64,000 nucleotides of DNA from Phytoseiulus persimilis (GCA_037576195.1 CM075101.1:13516001-13580000); one strand, 5' to 3'. Shown: positions 33,272 through 44,500, counted from the first letter of the stretch. The notes: generated from the sequence alone by a model not told the origin. Made by a program: numbers and translations.

Positions 33272-33739
33272 ATGTTCAAGTTCGTCGCTCTCGCTGCCGC
33301 TGTTGCCGTGGCCCACGGTGGGCTCCTTGCCGCTCCCATCGCTCACGCTCCTGTCGCGTACGCGTCTGCACCGATCGTTTCTTCCTCCGCCATCACCTCG
33401 CGTACTGATGGTTATACCGCCGTTGCCGCTCCCGTTCTCGCTGCTGCTCCCATCGCCCATACCTACGCTGCTGCTCCCATCGCCCATACCTACGCTGCAG
33501 CACCTGTCGCTCACGCTTACGCTGCTGCCCCTGTTGCCCACACCTATGCCGCTGCCCCTGTAGTTTCCTCTTCTGCCATCACCTCCCGCACTGACAGCTA
33601 CAACCCCATCGTCGCTCGTTACGCCGCCACGATCGCCGCCCCCGTCGCCCACACCTACGCTGCCGCCCCCGTCGCTCGTATCGCTTCCCCCCTTGCCTAT
33701 AGCGCTGGGTACGGCATCGGTGGCCTCCGATTCCTCTGA
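33272..33739 (+). CDS. Alanine/proline-rich cuticle protein
   Basis: A single-exon frame of 155 residues. The signal peptide MFKFVALAAAVAVAHGG is followed by a low-complexity mature protein. Tandem AP(I/V)AHTYAA units occupy the centre (about 33440-33563). Two blocks reading APxVSSSAITSRTD(G/S)Y flank them, and the end is LAYSAGYGIGGLRFL. There is no chitin-binding Rebers-Riddiford consensus and no cysteine. The AAP(V/A) repeat type belongs to structural proteins of arthropod cuticle, secreted by epidermis. The ATG was chosen because it follows the TATA box at the expected distance and starts the hydrophobic core; an in-frame extension upstream to 33095 would precede the TATA box. A decayed copy lies at 29876-30213. 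The antisense frame across it is a by-product of the repeats. Confidence 0.9.
   Translation: MFKFVALAAAVAVAHGGLLAAPIAHAPVAYASAPIVSSSAITSRTDGYTAVAAPVLAAAPIAHTYAAAPIAHTYAAAPVAHAYAAAPVAHTYAAAPVVSSSAITSRTDSYNPIVARYAATIAAPVAHTYAAAPVARIASPLAYSAGYGIGGLRFL
33440..33563 (+). repeat. 27-bp coding tandem repeat in the cuticle gene
   Basis: Units encoding AAPIAHTYA-like nonamers recur about four times with silent and conservative changes (ATCGCCCATACCTACGCTGC is the core). Copy number is likely to vary between alleles. Confidence 0.7.
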
Positions 33740-36519
33740 GCTATGGATTAGGCGTGGCATACTCGTTCAAGTAAATTATGGAAAGTTTCTACGAACAACA
33801 CTGGTCTTCCATGTATCCTATCCGTATCTGTTTATTGATATTCCTCTAAGCCCTAAACCGTAGCCCACACAAGGTTCGTCTACCGCCTTCAATTCCCTCC
33901 TGTCGAGCTTGCAGTTTTTAACAAGCCGAACTAAGCTGTGGTTGCCTTACATTCCTACCGGAAACTCATGTACCCCACATCTGGCTGGAATCGGCTGTGA
34001 TAAGATTCAGAAGTCAATCCGACATCATCCGAATCCCGTGAGGAACAAATGCATCGTATCTCATAGTGAGTAATCCTCTATGAGGTACCACGGACACTTT
34101 CAAAATGATACTCAGCTGCTTGGTGTCTTTCTGCTCTCTACGAACACCTCAGCCCCGGCAGTGCCTATTATGCCCATTACGGAAGCCCCCTTTGAGAGGA
34201 GCAACTCTCAACGTCGTGTATTGACAAACAACTGGGGGTTCTCTGACAACTGTGCCGCATTCATGGTCTCTGATCCTCTGATCGCGGTCCACTGTCGCGG
34301 ATGAGTTCGCGGAAATATTTCAGGTCCACCCATTCTCCTTGTTCTTCTCATGAGCACCCGGCCTCAATTTCGAGAAATCACTGATAATGAGAATCGAGCT
34401 GCAACGAAGTGCTAGTTTACTACCCATGTGGCGTTTGTGCCCAACTAAAGAGGAGCGCTGCCCAACATGGGAATCGGAACCTGTAAGAGTTCCTTCTGTC
34501 ATCGTTGAAGGCATCTTGCGCTCATCGGGAGGAGCGGTAGTCCGTCTCAGCTCGACAGCACGCAATAGAGCGAACGATAAACCCTTCATTCCCCCAAGAG
34601 CAAGCTGTCTACCAAAGAGGGTGCTTTCCCCCTATGTTCACACTCCGCGTGCAGTGGTAGTGAGTTAGAGCAGGAGTGCAGTATTGATGCCGTGATTGCG
34701 GTTTAGGAGTCTATGAATGTTGTGGAGTCCATACTCCAACGGACGAGGATCCTTAAATGGACCAGTCTTTTTCAGAGGGTTGTGGAGATGGATATGAATG
34801 CCCTTCGACCACTGAAACGTTCCATGAAATGGTTCTCTCCTATCGACGAGCTCTCTGATGAACGGACATCTTCTGCAGGATTATATATCAGACGACAATG
34901 CCCTCCACATGAAGCAAACTGCGCGATCTAGCTCCGCAACAAACTCAGCTTCAGATACAAGAAAGCCGATCGTTATCCGTGGATGATTCAACATTCATCT
35001 ACTCGACGAGTGAAGTGTCACAGCGGCAAGTCCTTGGTGGCCGTGTTCCGCCTCCGGGGGACGGAACTCCTGTTTCCGAAATGATTCACGAACACGCGAG
35101 GGAATGAAGCTGAGTGTCCTCGTGGTGGAATTCAAAGCATGCACAGAGAGAGCGAGGTGCCGTCAACAACAGGAGTCAACAGCGAAAGCTTATCACAAGA
35201 GTTTGGACTACGAATCCTTCTCGCTGTGTCGGCATTTCTTTTTCAACGAGGCTGAACGGGCATTTATACATGCGCCAAATGAGGGGATATTTTGAGCACG
35301 CAAAACCGCTTAATTGAGTGATATATCAAGCAGATCGGGAGAAAAATAGCAGGAAGCTGATTCATCTTACATTGCATCGCACTGACTACCGCTTGCCCAG
35401 AACGGTGAGATAGGCTGCTCAAAGCTCACTTCTGAATTTAACTCTAGAATCCGTGACTTCCGAATGAACAGACTTGGTTTTGGGAATCTATATTCCTATA
35501 ATCCTCTGAGGCCGCTACGGATCGCTTGATATCGTCAAACGCATCACCAGAATTGCATGCCCTGCCGAGCTTCTGCTTAAAAAAGACGAGTTTGGGACAA
35601 TAAATTCCGTGATGCAGGGGGTCTCCTTTCTTGGACTCCCTGGCCCGCCAGACGTGAATTTGGGACAGTGATGAGCGTGATCATGAGTATTATGATGATT
35701 AAGATCGTAACGAAAATCACTGAATCGACAAAATCATAATCAATGTTGTAATCATAATCATATTCTTGATCATAGCCGCCTGTGAGTTCAATGTGGTCAT
35801 ATCCGTTATCATGGGATTTTTTTCGAAAAAATGATTTTTGAGATGGTTTAAGCCTGGTCGGGGGAGGGGGTGGGGTCGGTGATCACGATGCAGATGTTGT
35901 TTTACTTGTTCCATCCATCCTGATGAGAAACTGGTCATCCCCAATACGTCCGTTCCCGGCAAGCGTGTTAGTACCCGAGTTTACTTCACCGATGTTGAAA
36001 AAGCGAATTTCGCATCGCCTAAGTCGTTTCGATTTTGGCTTCTGATCATGGCTGCGTAGGAGACGAAAGAAGGAATTCCCAGACACTGGATTCGTATGGT
36101 TCCATTAAGCTTCATGGCAGCATAGAAGAACCGAACGAATCGAGGGGAGTCTGCGGAGCACCCTTGGAACAAACGCATCGACGGCGGCCTCCTCATCTGA
36201 GCCTGCCTGCTGTACGTATGTTCGAGAGACTCCGACTGACAGACGACTCTGACAAAAGAGTGTGTCTGGTTGGAACCGCGTATTCGCAGGCCCGTTTCGG
36301 TATGGCACGGCTGTCAATTATCCTTCGATTGCGCTTTTCGCTGATTTCCCAGGTTGCTCGGAAGTCGAGCAGTATTTCCGAAGAGGGCGAGAGCGAATCA
36401 GGTAACTTCGTATCGTTCACGTGATCGTAGTTCTCAGTCATTATCAAGTCAACTCGTCATGTGTGATCAGCGATTCCTGTATGAAGACGGATGGATCGCG
36501 GAGAAGCAGGACCAGCACC
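33740..36519. other. Spacer without a recognised gene
   Basis: No recognised coding region. An AT-rich low-complexity patch with repeated ATCATAATC lies near 35690-35780. The hAT element inserted at the right edge of this stretch. Confidence 0.45.
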
Positions 36520-36552
36520 CTGATCACTAGAGCTTGGAAGTTCAGGCACCGA

Positions 36553-36625
36553 AAATCAGGCAAAATAGGCATTCTGGAATAGGCGAAATCAGGCAAAATA
36601 GGCATTCTGGAATAGGCGAAATCAG
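36553..36625. repeat. Tandem 34-35 bp subterminal repeat of the hAT element
   Basis: The segment CAGGCAAAATAGGCATTC...GGCGAAAT occurs twice back to back and a third copy begins. At the other end (38815-38935) AGGCAAA motifs occur in both orientations, forming local palindromes. Confidence 0.8.
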
Positions 36626-36664
36626 GCAAAAAAAGAGGCAAAATTAGGCAAGAAGGAGGCAAAT

Positions 36665-38337
36665 CTAGGCATTGTGAAGGCAAAAGCAGGCGGAAAATGA
36701 CAGAATCAAGCAGAGCCAGAAAAAATAGGCGAGAGAAAGCGAGATGAGCGAAAAAGCAGGGGCGGGGGGGCGAAAAGGAGGCAAAACAGACGTGTTCAGC
36801 TTCCTTTTTGACATATTTTGCTGTCGACGAGCTGCATTTATTATTCCAGTATAACTTTCTGATGAATAGGCAATCGAAATCAAGTGGAATTTAGCATTCT
36901 TCGCTGTGAGCGAGTGACGACGATCGGGAAGAAGTGTCTTATAGCGCGAAAACGATCGCTCACCATCAAAGCTTGTAAGAGGAGCATATTTGAAGCACGA
37001 AATATACGCGACGGATAAATTCGAGATTTCCGAGTCGGCATGGTCACCCTGAGGCGCCTGATGAATTCGTATCATTGTGTCTAGTCCCGGATTTTTCAGA
37101 AGAACTTTCTCGAAATTGTCTCTAATCGAAACGCCCTTGGGTCGCGACACTGACCTTATGCATCTTCTTATGCTCTCTAAAGCGAGCAAAGTGGTGTAGA
37201 GAGGTTGAGCAGTGCATTCGAGTTGCTGTATGTACTTCGGGAATTCGGAAAAGTTTGATGCGATGACGTTAAGATTGGATCTCAACCCGCTTTCACGGAA
37301 GAGCTCTTGGGCTTTCCGGACGGCGGCTGCGTCCTCGCTATCGATTGTATTGACAATGGCTCGGACTTCCTCGAAGTGTTCCGCGTAGTATATCGCAGCT
37401 GAAACCCAAGTTCCCCAACGCGTGAGAACTGGCTCGGATGGAAGAGGAATGTTCGGGGCGATGGATCTGAAGACCTGAATGCGCGATGGACATTTGAGAA
37501 AGACTTTCTTCACATTCGAAACCAGGGAGTCCACTTTTGGAAATGAAACGCGTACTTCCTCACACACACGGTGCACACCATGAACAATGCGTGTGACATG
37601 CACAAGCTTGGGGAACAAAATCTTCAGAGCCCCGCCGGCTTTCTTCATATAGGGAGCTGCATCGCTCACGAAAAGAAGGACTCTCTCATGGCGGATTCCA
37701 CCCGGCCAGAGCAAACTGAGGGCGTTGGTGAAAGCTTGCGCGATTGTCGAGTGATCTGTCCTCTCCACTATTTCGCAATTGAGCAGCATTGGGGTGGTCG
37801 GTTTCCGGGCATGAGGCAACCAACAACAGTATTCACGACGAATTGCCCCTTCACATCCGTTGTTTCGTCCACAGAGACCCAAATCCTACTGTCTCCGATT
37901 GAGCGTTGGATCCTCAAAATGACGTTTTCGAAGTGTTTTCTAAGGTATGTTTGGCGCAGTGTCGTATGGTTTGGGAGCGCGTTCCCGGAAATCTTCTCAA
38001 TGAAATTCCGGAAGGAGACATGCTCAACTTTGTACAGCGGAATGTTTGATTCTACGAGGATGCGACACAGCTCCATACTGAATTTGCTCTCACGTTGCGT
38101 TAGCTGGACGCGGCTCAATGGTTCGGTTTCAACTTCCATCTCTCTTCAGAGACGAACTCGACTAGCTCGTCCCAAGGAACTTATGTGCTGCTCCACATAA
38201 TACTTCTTGGAAGCATTCACCGGCTTTCTGCACAAGTCACGAAACAGGATCTCTCCGTCAGTGCTAAAGATGTCAACTCCGAATTCATTCACGTACAGTT
38301 GGAGCTTCTCTGCAGAAACCGGAACTTTCTCCGCCAT
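36665..38337 (-). pseudogene. hAT transposase, CGGBP1-like N-terminus, disrupted
   Basis: The frame starts at MAEKVPVSAEKLQLYVNEFG (38337), the DNA-binding domain shared by CGGBP1 and its parental hAT elements. An in-frame TGA at 38148-38146 follows RASRVRL, after which the same frame continues to about 37800. There the homology shifts into another frame (LLNCEIVERTDHSTIAQ), which runs to 36665. Catalytic landmarks are present: SVDETTD, then LFVSDAAPYM, a long alpha-helical insertion, and the C-terminal dimerisation motif DGERSFSRYKTLLPDRR. The expected first zinc-binding cysteine appears replaced by arginine (LFRDLC). With one stop and one frameshift, this copy should not make full-length transposase unless the TGA is removed by splicing. 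Confidence 0.85.
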
Positions 38338-38974
38338 TGTGAACGTGCTTACTAGAGGAAAGGTGATCAACGGAGAACTATTTGTTTGACTCGACTCGAT
38401 CCCACTCAGTCACAAGGGGCGACTGACTTCTCGAGCTCCGACTGAACAAGTCCGACTCAAATGTCTTGCAGGGAAATGGTAACTACGCCGCCAGGAAACT
38501 GGAGACTTTGTTACAACTACCTCTCACCGCAGTACATCGCCTCGTCATGATGCCTCCGTTCCAAGGAAGTGTTCAAGTTTCAAGTGGAGCGCTCGGAACA
38601 TATTTTTGAAGTCTCAACTCGAGCATTAATTATGAAACCCTCGAAGCTATCCGTTCCACGCCGCTTCTGAATCCCTGTACGTTGAATCTTGTGTTTGACG
38701 GCAATTAAGACGAGCGATAAGAGCATTCGAATCAGATAGACGATTAATAACATTGGAAAATGTTCCAGCGCGATGAACAGAAGCGCAGTGGGCAGAACAG
38801 GCTCACCAGGCAAATATCGGCGAAATAGGCAGAAACAGGCAAAATAGGCGAGGATATGCCAAAGTAGGCGAAGATAGGCAAATGCCTATTCTAGGCGAAA
38901 TGCCTGTTTCAGGCATATCAGGCAATTTGCCTGAACTTCCAAGCTCTACTGATCACCAATCTCAAAAACCCCCG

Positions 38975-39222
38975 AACCACGTTTGAACCGACCGCAGAGT
39001 CTTGATTTTCCAGAAAGTCTAAAGACGACGCCGAGAGCACAATCATGAATCTAGCCTCCTCAACAAATTCCGCCGCAGGACTGAAAGAGCGAGTGAGACT
39101 GACACCCGTGTCGAGCTCACAATCAGGAACCCTTTAAAACCCCTAGCTATGTGTCAACCGCCGCCAAAATCCTCGTTCTCCAGAAGAAGCCCATGTCGAC
39201 GGCGAGACAACAATGATGAATC
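38975..39222. repeat. Degenerate tandem duplication, units A and B
   Basis: The segment at about 38975-39110 (accGCAGAGTCTTGATTTTCC, GACGCCGAGAGCACAATC) is similar to the one starting near 39130 (CCGCCAAAATCC, GACGGCGAGACAACAATG). Unit B is then interrupted by the element at 39223-39493 and resumes at 39502 with GGACCTCCGTAAGAAATTCC, which matches the ATTCCGCCGCAGG part of unit A. Confidence 0.5.
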
Positions 39223-39493
39223 GGGTGCCCGTCAACTGGGCCCCGGCGTCAGCTGAGTCATGGCGTCAACCGGGCCACGGGGGCAACAGGAGCCTTAACC
39301 TGATCTCACCGAATTCACCCGCACGATTTCGAGTGCGCTGGCTGTCGATCTGCTCGCTCGCCCGAGCACCTAGCCTCACCCAATGACCCAACCCGCTTCA
39401 AGTCCGCTGCCTGCTGGTCCGCTCGGAAGTTGACGGCGAGGCCCAGTTGACGGCGAAGCCCAGCTGACGCCGCGGCCCACTTGACGCGCTCCC
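39223..39493. mobile_element. 271-bp non-autonomous DNA element (MITE) with 8-bp target duplication
   Basis: The element starts GGGTGCCCGTCAACTGGGCC and ends with the near reverse complement, so about 60 bases at each end form a long imperfect inverted repeat (shared core GGCGTCAGCTG). GATGAATC lies immediately outside both ends, at 39215-39222 and 39494-39501. The comparison with duplicated unit A shows the same site without the insert. There is no ORF. Eight-bp duplications with ends starting GG are reported for Merlin-type elements; other superfamilies with 8-bp duplications cannot be excluded. Confidence 0.82.
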
Positions 39494-39501
39494 GATGAAT
39501 C

Positions 39502-40292
39502 GGACCTCCGTAAGAAATTCCGCGTCAGGTCGGGGAGATCGAAAAAATCTGACACTTACATCGTGCTCAGCGACCCCGACAGCCCCCGTAAACGTTTCAG
39601 CCGTCCAAGAAATCCTGTTTGTGAAATCAAAAGAAAACCATGACTACGGCATGACTGTGATTATAATTGTTATCGTTATCATAATAATAGAACCTGGAGG
39701 CCATGATCATATTCACAATCATGATCATTATTTTGCCCAACAATGATTGGAGACACGCTCGTTGCCATGGAGAACCGCCACGATGCTGGAGCGCGAGCAA
39801 CCACAAACCCGCAACTGCTTCTACTTCTGGGATAAACTACGCTAGAAATTCCTCGATCCTCCTCGTAACTCCCCCCGTCCCGCGAAGAATGCCTCGCAGA
39901 CACGTCCCGGGAACCACGGAAGCCGCAGCTACTTTTTCGCCGCTGATCTTTTATTTCTGGCTCCAAATGGTTGGAATGTGTCACCAGAGTTGCGGAAACT
40001 AACTGGGTACTGAAAGATCCTCTCCTGGAATCCTCTCCCGTCTTGGGCTTTTCGAGTTTTCAGCTCGTTCATACTCTTCTAAAAGAGAAGATCTAGTGAC
40101 TCTTTTGAGCTGACTCAACATAGTAGGTGCTCCAGAGGGTTCACAGCACGCGTATGGCATGAGATGTGCGCAGAAATGTGTAAGTCAGGAGACAAGGGTT
40201 GGAAGGAAGCAACTTTTAATTCGGATAGATGGGCACCAGTCCGACGTTGAAAGCTCCTCCAGCAGCAGGGTACTGGAGGAGGGTTGACGATT
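39502..40292. other. Spacer downstream of pantothenate kinase
   Basis: No gene seen. It includes an AT-rich palindromic patch around 39660-39730 (CATGATCATATTCAC, ATCATGATCATT). Confidence 0.45.
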
Positions 40293-42228
40293 TCAGACTG
40301 CCATTTCACTGGCCGACACCAAATGCTCTGTCAGGCACCCAGCGGCACCAAAATAGCCCTTCGAGGATGACGTCACGTTAGAGGCCGGATCCTAACTGAA
40401 CTCGTCGATTCTTGAGAGCGTTGTACTCGGAAAGTAGCCACGTTTGCTTACCAACCTCATGCTGCAGGAAGAGAGCTTGCACGGTATTCTTCGACCAGAA
40501 CTGCATTGCCTGAGATATCAGAAGTTGAGCAATCAAGTTTTTCCGCAGAAAATTCCCGACGAACACGACGCGATTGATTTTCTGGAAGATCGAAATGTCG
40601 AAGGAGCTAAACGGAGCGGCTCCAATGGTGGTTCATCAGCTGCGTTTGAGAGAGAGAGAGGCTATGAATGGGGAACCTGTTCGGCGGCGCTCGTTCTCGC
40701 AATGCCTGTCACATTGTTCGTGACCATGGTCAGAGCTCCTCTTGCGAGATCCTCACGGGTAATATTGCTATTTTTATTGCTTGTTATCTTGCCAAACGAA
40801 GAAGCGACGACATGGCCCGCTAGATCGAATCGAGAGTAATCGCCACCATAGATGTCTCTCACGAGCTTGTCGACCTGCAAACAAAATATTAGCTCTCGTA
40901 CAATTCTCTTTCGGCTCCGGGCTACATGCTAGGTGACGGATGCTATTTTGACCCCGCTCCCCGCTGATGCGATCGAGAGATCGAGGGTTCTAAGATGCTT
41001 CAAGAAAACGGAGGAGTTAACCTGTTTTGGCTTACTCGAGTTCCTCACCGCCGCATATTCCCAGCCCCACTCGAGGTGCAACCCCTCGTCGGCTCGGAGC
41101 TTCCTCCCAAGATACATGTTCATCAATGTTGCGTTAAGTTTGGATTATTCTGTCTCGAAGACCACTCACATTGTCACTATCGCCCTTTGTAGCTAAGGCA
41201 ACCGCATCCTCAAATGTGCTGCACCCTGTCAGCAACGTTGTGAGTCCTAGAAACGTACCGCCCCCAATACTTGTTCCATTGACTCTGCGAAAATCGTTCA
41301 GACTCCTGACAGCAACCATGCTGACACCTGAACCAATATTGACAACTAGGTAGGGATACGGTGAACTTAAATCGAAGTACTTCTTATCAAACGACTCCGA
41401 GCTTGTGGGCTTTCCACAAACGTTAGGTGTGTAGTAATAACATTCATTCTGGTTGAAACGCTCGACGTAATGGATTCCTCGAACAAGCGAGGCGAGCTCG
41501 TCACACTTGTGGAAATCGACTTTCAATTCCTGCGGCGGGATCAAAAGACTCGAATGAGTTACACAATCATGATATCCAGTACGACTTTGAAATTTTTCTG
41601 ACGTAGTCGATTCCGTTGGCTCGTGTTATACGAGCTCACTCGAGGTGAAACCGTGATGCATGCGCGGAAGAACAACGGAGTGATGGGGTCAATCAAGTTT
41701 AGATAGAAGTCTCTGCGAATTCTAGGGTATGAGGGATCAGTCTGAAACTCACCGACCGGATAAGGCCCTCGAACTTCTCAGCGCCACCACCGGTTGTACA
41801 GATGATGGAGGTCCTCTCATGGAGATCATACTGTTTAACTACTTGAATAGCGTCGGCCACTCTTTCGGAGGGGAACCGCAGGAAATGTAAAACGCCTCGA
41901 CGACCCCCAATGCGACAGCGATTCATCGTGAGAAATTCATCAACAACTAAGCCCGGAATAGTTCGAGTTTCCTGATGAGAATTCATGGCCGTCAAGATCG
42001 ATATCTACGATATATACGGAGACTCTCACGTCGAGTAGACAGTTCCTGAAAACATCGACTCCCCCTCACCGAAAGAGTTTTGAAGGCTTTTCGCATCTGA
42101 CTCCCTTCGTCAGAGGAGTTTTCTGGATGGAAGTAAGCGATTTTTGTCAGGCTTCCACCGATGTCGACTCCAAACCAGGGTGACGCTGCGCGGATGAACT
42201 GATGGTCAGTATTCTTGTACACACTCAA
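40293..42228 (-). CDS. Pantothenate kinase, 375 residues
   Basis: Six exons, all joined in phase 0: 42228-42070, 41971-41753, 41529-41170, 40874-40677, 40581-40456, 40358-40293. The enzyme phosphorylates pantothenate with ATP, the first and rate-setting step of coenzyme A synthesis. The eukaryotic type II fold is plain: [17 protein letters not shown] is the phosphate-binding start, followed by [92 protein letters not shown] and FLQHEGYFGAAG. There is no long N-terminal extension or targeting peptide, so a cytosolic form is likely. The last intron uses a GTTGGT donor and the acceptor CTCGAAG; reading through it gives a longer but non-homologous tail. It is a single-copy metabolic gene with no functional link to its neighbours. 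Confidence 0.93.
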
Positions 42229-44159
42229 CAGAAAGGGTAGAAAACGAGAGATTGTTCCTCATCAAAAATCAGAGAGGGGGTTGTTTCTGATATTCAGCTG
42301 AATGATGACCGGAGAGCTAGACCAAACTCGGGATCTTTCTCGAAATTTCTCAGAATTCTCGACAGATAGCAATGGAACCAGTCGCTGCCGTACTCGAAAC
42401 GCTGCATCCAATCCTATTATGATTGCCAACAGAAGCTTGCTTCCCTAAGACTCACACTTTACGTAGTTGGCTTAGAGACCAGGCCTCTCCCCTCATATTG
42501 TGCGCAGAAAATGCAGCGGAGCATTATCGGGGAAAGGAAACTGCACTAAGTCTTACATGGCGCTTTGTCGTCATGATCAATGCTGTACATCCTGGGTCGA
42601 TCAGTTAGTCCCTTTGAAGCGACAGTTTCAACGCGGCAGAATGCGGGGCTGGAATTCCTTTTGTGGTGTATCGGGTGTTGTGAGCTCGGTCAGCCACGAA
42701 TCAGACGGCTATTGTTAGCATGTGCGCTCCATACTGGAAGTATCTCTGAAAACAAATCGATGTTCAGGAGGACAAACTTCTCCTATGGATTGAGGACAGG
42801 AACATTTGCTGAACATCACATTTGATAATGAGGCTCTAAACCCACATGTTATATCCGATATTTCAGCTCGAAACCACGTTGAAATCATGGAAAACCATGT
42901 TTCTGATCTGATGCCACGTACTTGAGGTGGCAATCGCCACGAGAATCAGAAACCTGCAGATTCGTTGTTTCCAATGCTCAAGCATCGTCGACGCTCCTCT
43001 CGCTGGCCGCACTCTGGAGGCTCTTGGGTTGCTGGCCATCTTTTCTGCTCCCGCTGTGCTTGAATTTACAGGGGTCGGACCTTGTGTACCCCTCCCACTC
43101 CTCCCCTGGGTCATTTTCGTCTTTCAACTTTCGGCTCCAGGGAATAGCATGGGAGCCCATCTGGTCACCCTGATGCGGTCATCATATTGGGAGACTCTCG
43201 GAAAACCATGCACGGATCGAGATTCACGAAATACGAGACTCATCCTGGAGACTTTTTTCTGATGCCGTATTCTCATCTGCATCACGCATGTCAGCTGGGG
43301 AGTGCTTTCACGCACAGAAATCCTTGCGTCTGGGATCTCCGTTCTCCAGACGAACTTGATCGAGTGAATTTTCCGACTTGACCAAATGGAGCCTCCTCGT
43401 TTTCGGCCCAACGTCGATGATTCATGTTTCCCATCGATTGCACAGCCGATAAAAGGAGTGACTTGTAGCCACCAGTTCGCGCTCTTCCCGCCCGCTCGAT
43501 TCACCAGCGTTCCTGAGAAACGAGCTGGACTCATCGGTCGGCGACATAACTTCCCGAAATTCAGCCGCTTGTACATAAACTCACAGACTGTACAGCTGGA
43601 TTCGAATTCCGACATCGTTGCTTCCAGGAAAGCCTCTCGAACACCTTCCACCATCAGGCATCTTCGATTCCGAGATAAATCAAAGTCAACCCGATCAGAT
43701 GGACGGCCAACGAAATTCCCGTGTGGAGCTCTTCGCACCTGCTTTACAGGAGTCATGAACTCTCGACTGTTCTGGGAACCAGGATTCGACGTCTCAGGAG
43801 TCGCAGAACGTGGATTCGAGCTGATTGAGCGGTTCTACACGGAAGGGTTGATGAGCCCTCGGAGATCACTCATCCCTCTTATTTCGAGGATGGAATAGAA
43901 AGTAATCCGATATCTCGAGGCATCCTGATCAAAGTCACGCACAAAACTTGTAACGGCAGAATTTCATCACAAAGAATGATGTTCGCATCATCGTTTGGCC
44001 TACCTTGGAGCCCGTAGGGAGAACCCAAGTTATGACTCATTACAATGAGAAATTCGTTGAAACGAGGGTCTTCCTGGTTCACCGCTTCATGGACGCGGTG
44101 TACACAAACGCCTCACAGGACGTCGGAGGGCGAGCTTTCAATCATCGATTCGATTATCA
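42229..44159. other. Region upstream of pantothenate kinase
   Basis: No recognised gene except one long minus-strand frame at 43124-43756, listed separately. The kinase promoter should lie within the first few hundred bases, but no TATA box is evident. Confidence 0.4.
43124..43756 (-). CDS. Unrecognised 210-codon ORF
   Basis: The minus-strand frame begins MTPVKQVRRAPHGNFVGRP. It contains a protein-like stretch VREAFLEATMSEFESSCTVC, then EFMYKRLNFGKLC, and a basic second half. It has six or more cysteines but no signal peptide. The opposite strand is also open for 170 codons, which weakens the case. No domain was recognised and no splice partner confirmed. Confidence 0.22.
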   Translation of the reverse strand: MTPVKQVRRAPHGNFVGRPSDRVDFDLSRNRRCLMVEGVREAFLEATMSEFESSCTVCEFMYKRLNFGKLCRRPMSPARFSGTLVNRAGGKSANWWLQVTPFIGCAIDGKHESSTLGRKRGGSIWSSRKIHSIKFVWRTEIPDARISVRESTPQLTCVMQMRIRHQKKVSRMSLVFRESRSVHGFPRVSQYDDRIRVTRWAPMLFPGAES

Positions 44160-44500
44160 CCGACTTCATACCAGAGATGGGCGTGATTCGGATTCGTAAA
44201 CAGTATCCAGCCACGCCGGAGTTTTCGAGTCTTCGTCCGAATCCGACCGCATTTAGGCTCGGATTCGTATCCGGCAGCCTCATGAGGCCAGGGGGCGGCA
44301 CCTCACAGGAGCGCCGCGGGCTCTTCGACTCGTCGACTCCGAATCCGTATTCGAATCTGGAGTCGAATCCGAACCCGAGTCGGATTTGGATTCGGATTCG
44401 ACGAGCGCATTCGTCCATGTCTTCAGTACCGTATTCGTCAGGAACCTCATGAATCCGGATTCCGAATCGGATCGTCGTATCCGAATCATGTCCATCTCTA
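44160..44500. repeat. GAATCC hexamer-rich tract
   Basis: GAATCC(G), GATTCG and GGATTC recur on both strands, for example at 44335-44405, giving local inverted and direct repeats. The Ser-Asp-Glu rich minus-strand ORF across it (SESKSDSGSDS) follows from the hexamer and is not evidence for a gene. Confidence 0.6.

Larger units (their letters stand above)
36528..38948 (-). mobile_element. Complete hAT DNA transposon, 2421 bp
   Basis: The two ends are perfect 21-bp inverted repeats: TAGAGCTTGGAAG then TTCAGGCA at 36528-36548, and the reverse complement at 38928-38948. The element is flanked by the exact 8-bp direct repeat CTGATCAC at 36520-36527 and 38949-38956, the target-site length expected for hAT. 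Both subterminal regions are packed with AGGCAAA/AGGCGAAA motifs, which usually serve as transposase binding sites. On the left a 34-35 bp unit (CAGGCAAAATAGGCATTC and onward) is tandemly duplicated. Inside lies a minus-strand hAT transposase with a CGGBP1-like N-terminus, broken by one stop and one frameshift. Intact ends and an unmutated duplication suggest a recent insertion, probably mobilised in trans. Confidence 0.93.

Noticed and set aside
33239..33760. 173-codon antisense ORF across the cuticle gene
   Set aside because: It mirrors the Ala/Pro repeat codons of the real gene and reads as Gly/Ser/Asp low complexity.
40378..40455. Read-through C-terminus of pantothenate kinase ([18 protein letters not shown])
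   Set aside because: Splicing at GTTGGT to CTCGAAG restores the family ending HEGYFGAAG, so the read-through tail is intronic.
44280..44495. Ser-Asp-Glu acidic protein
   Set aside because: The sequence is produced by the GAATCC hexamer tract. No start, splice site or neighbouring exon supports it.
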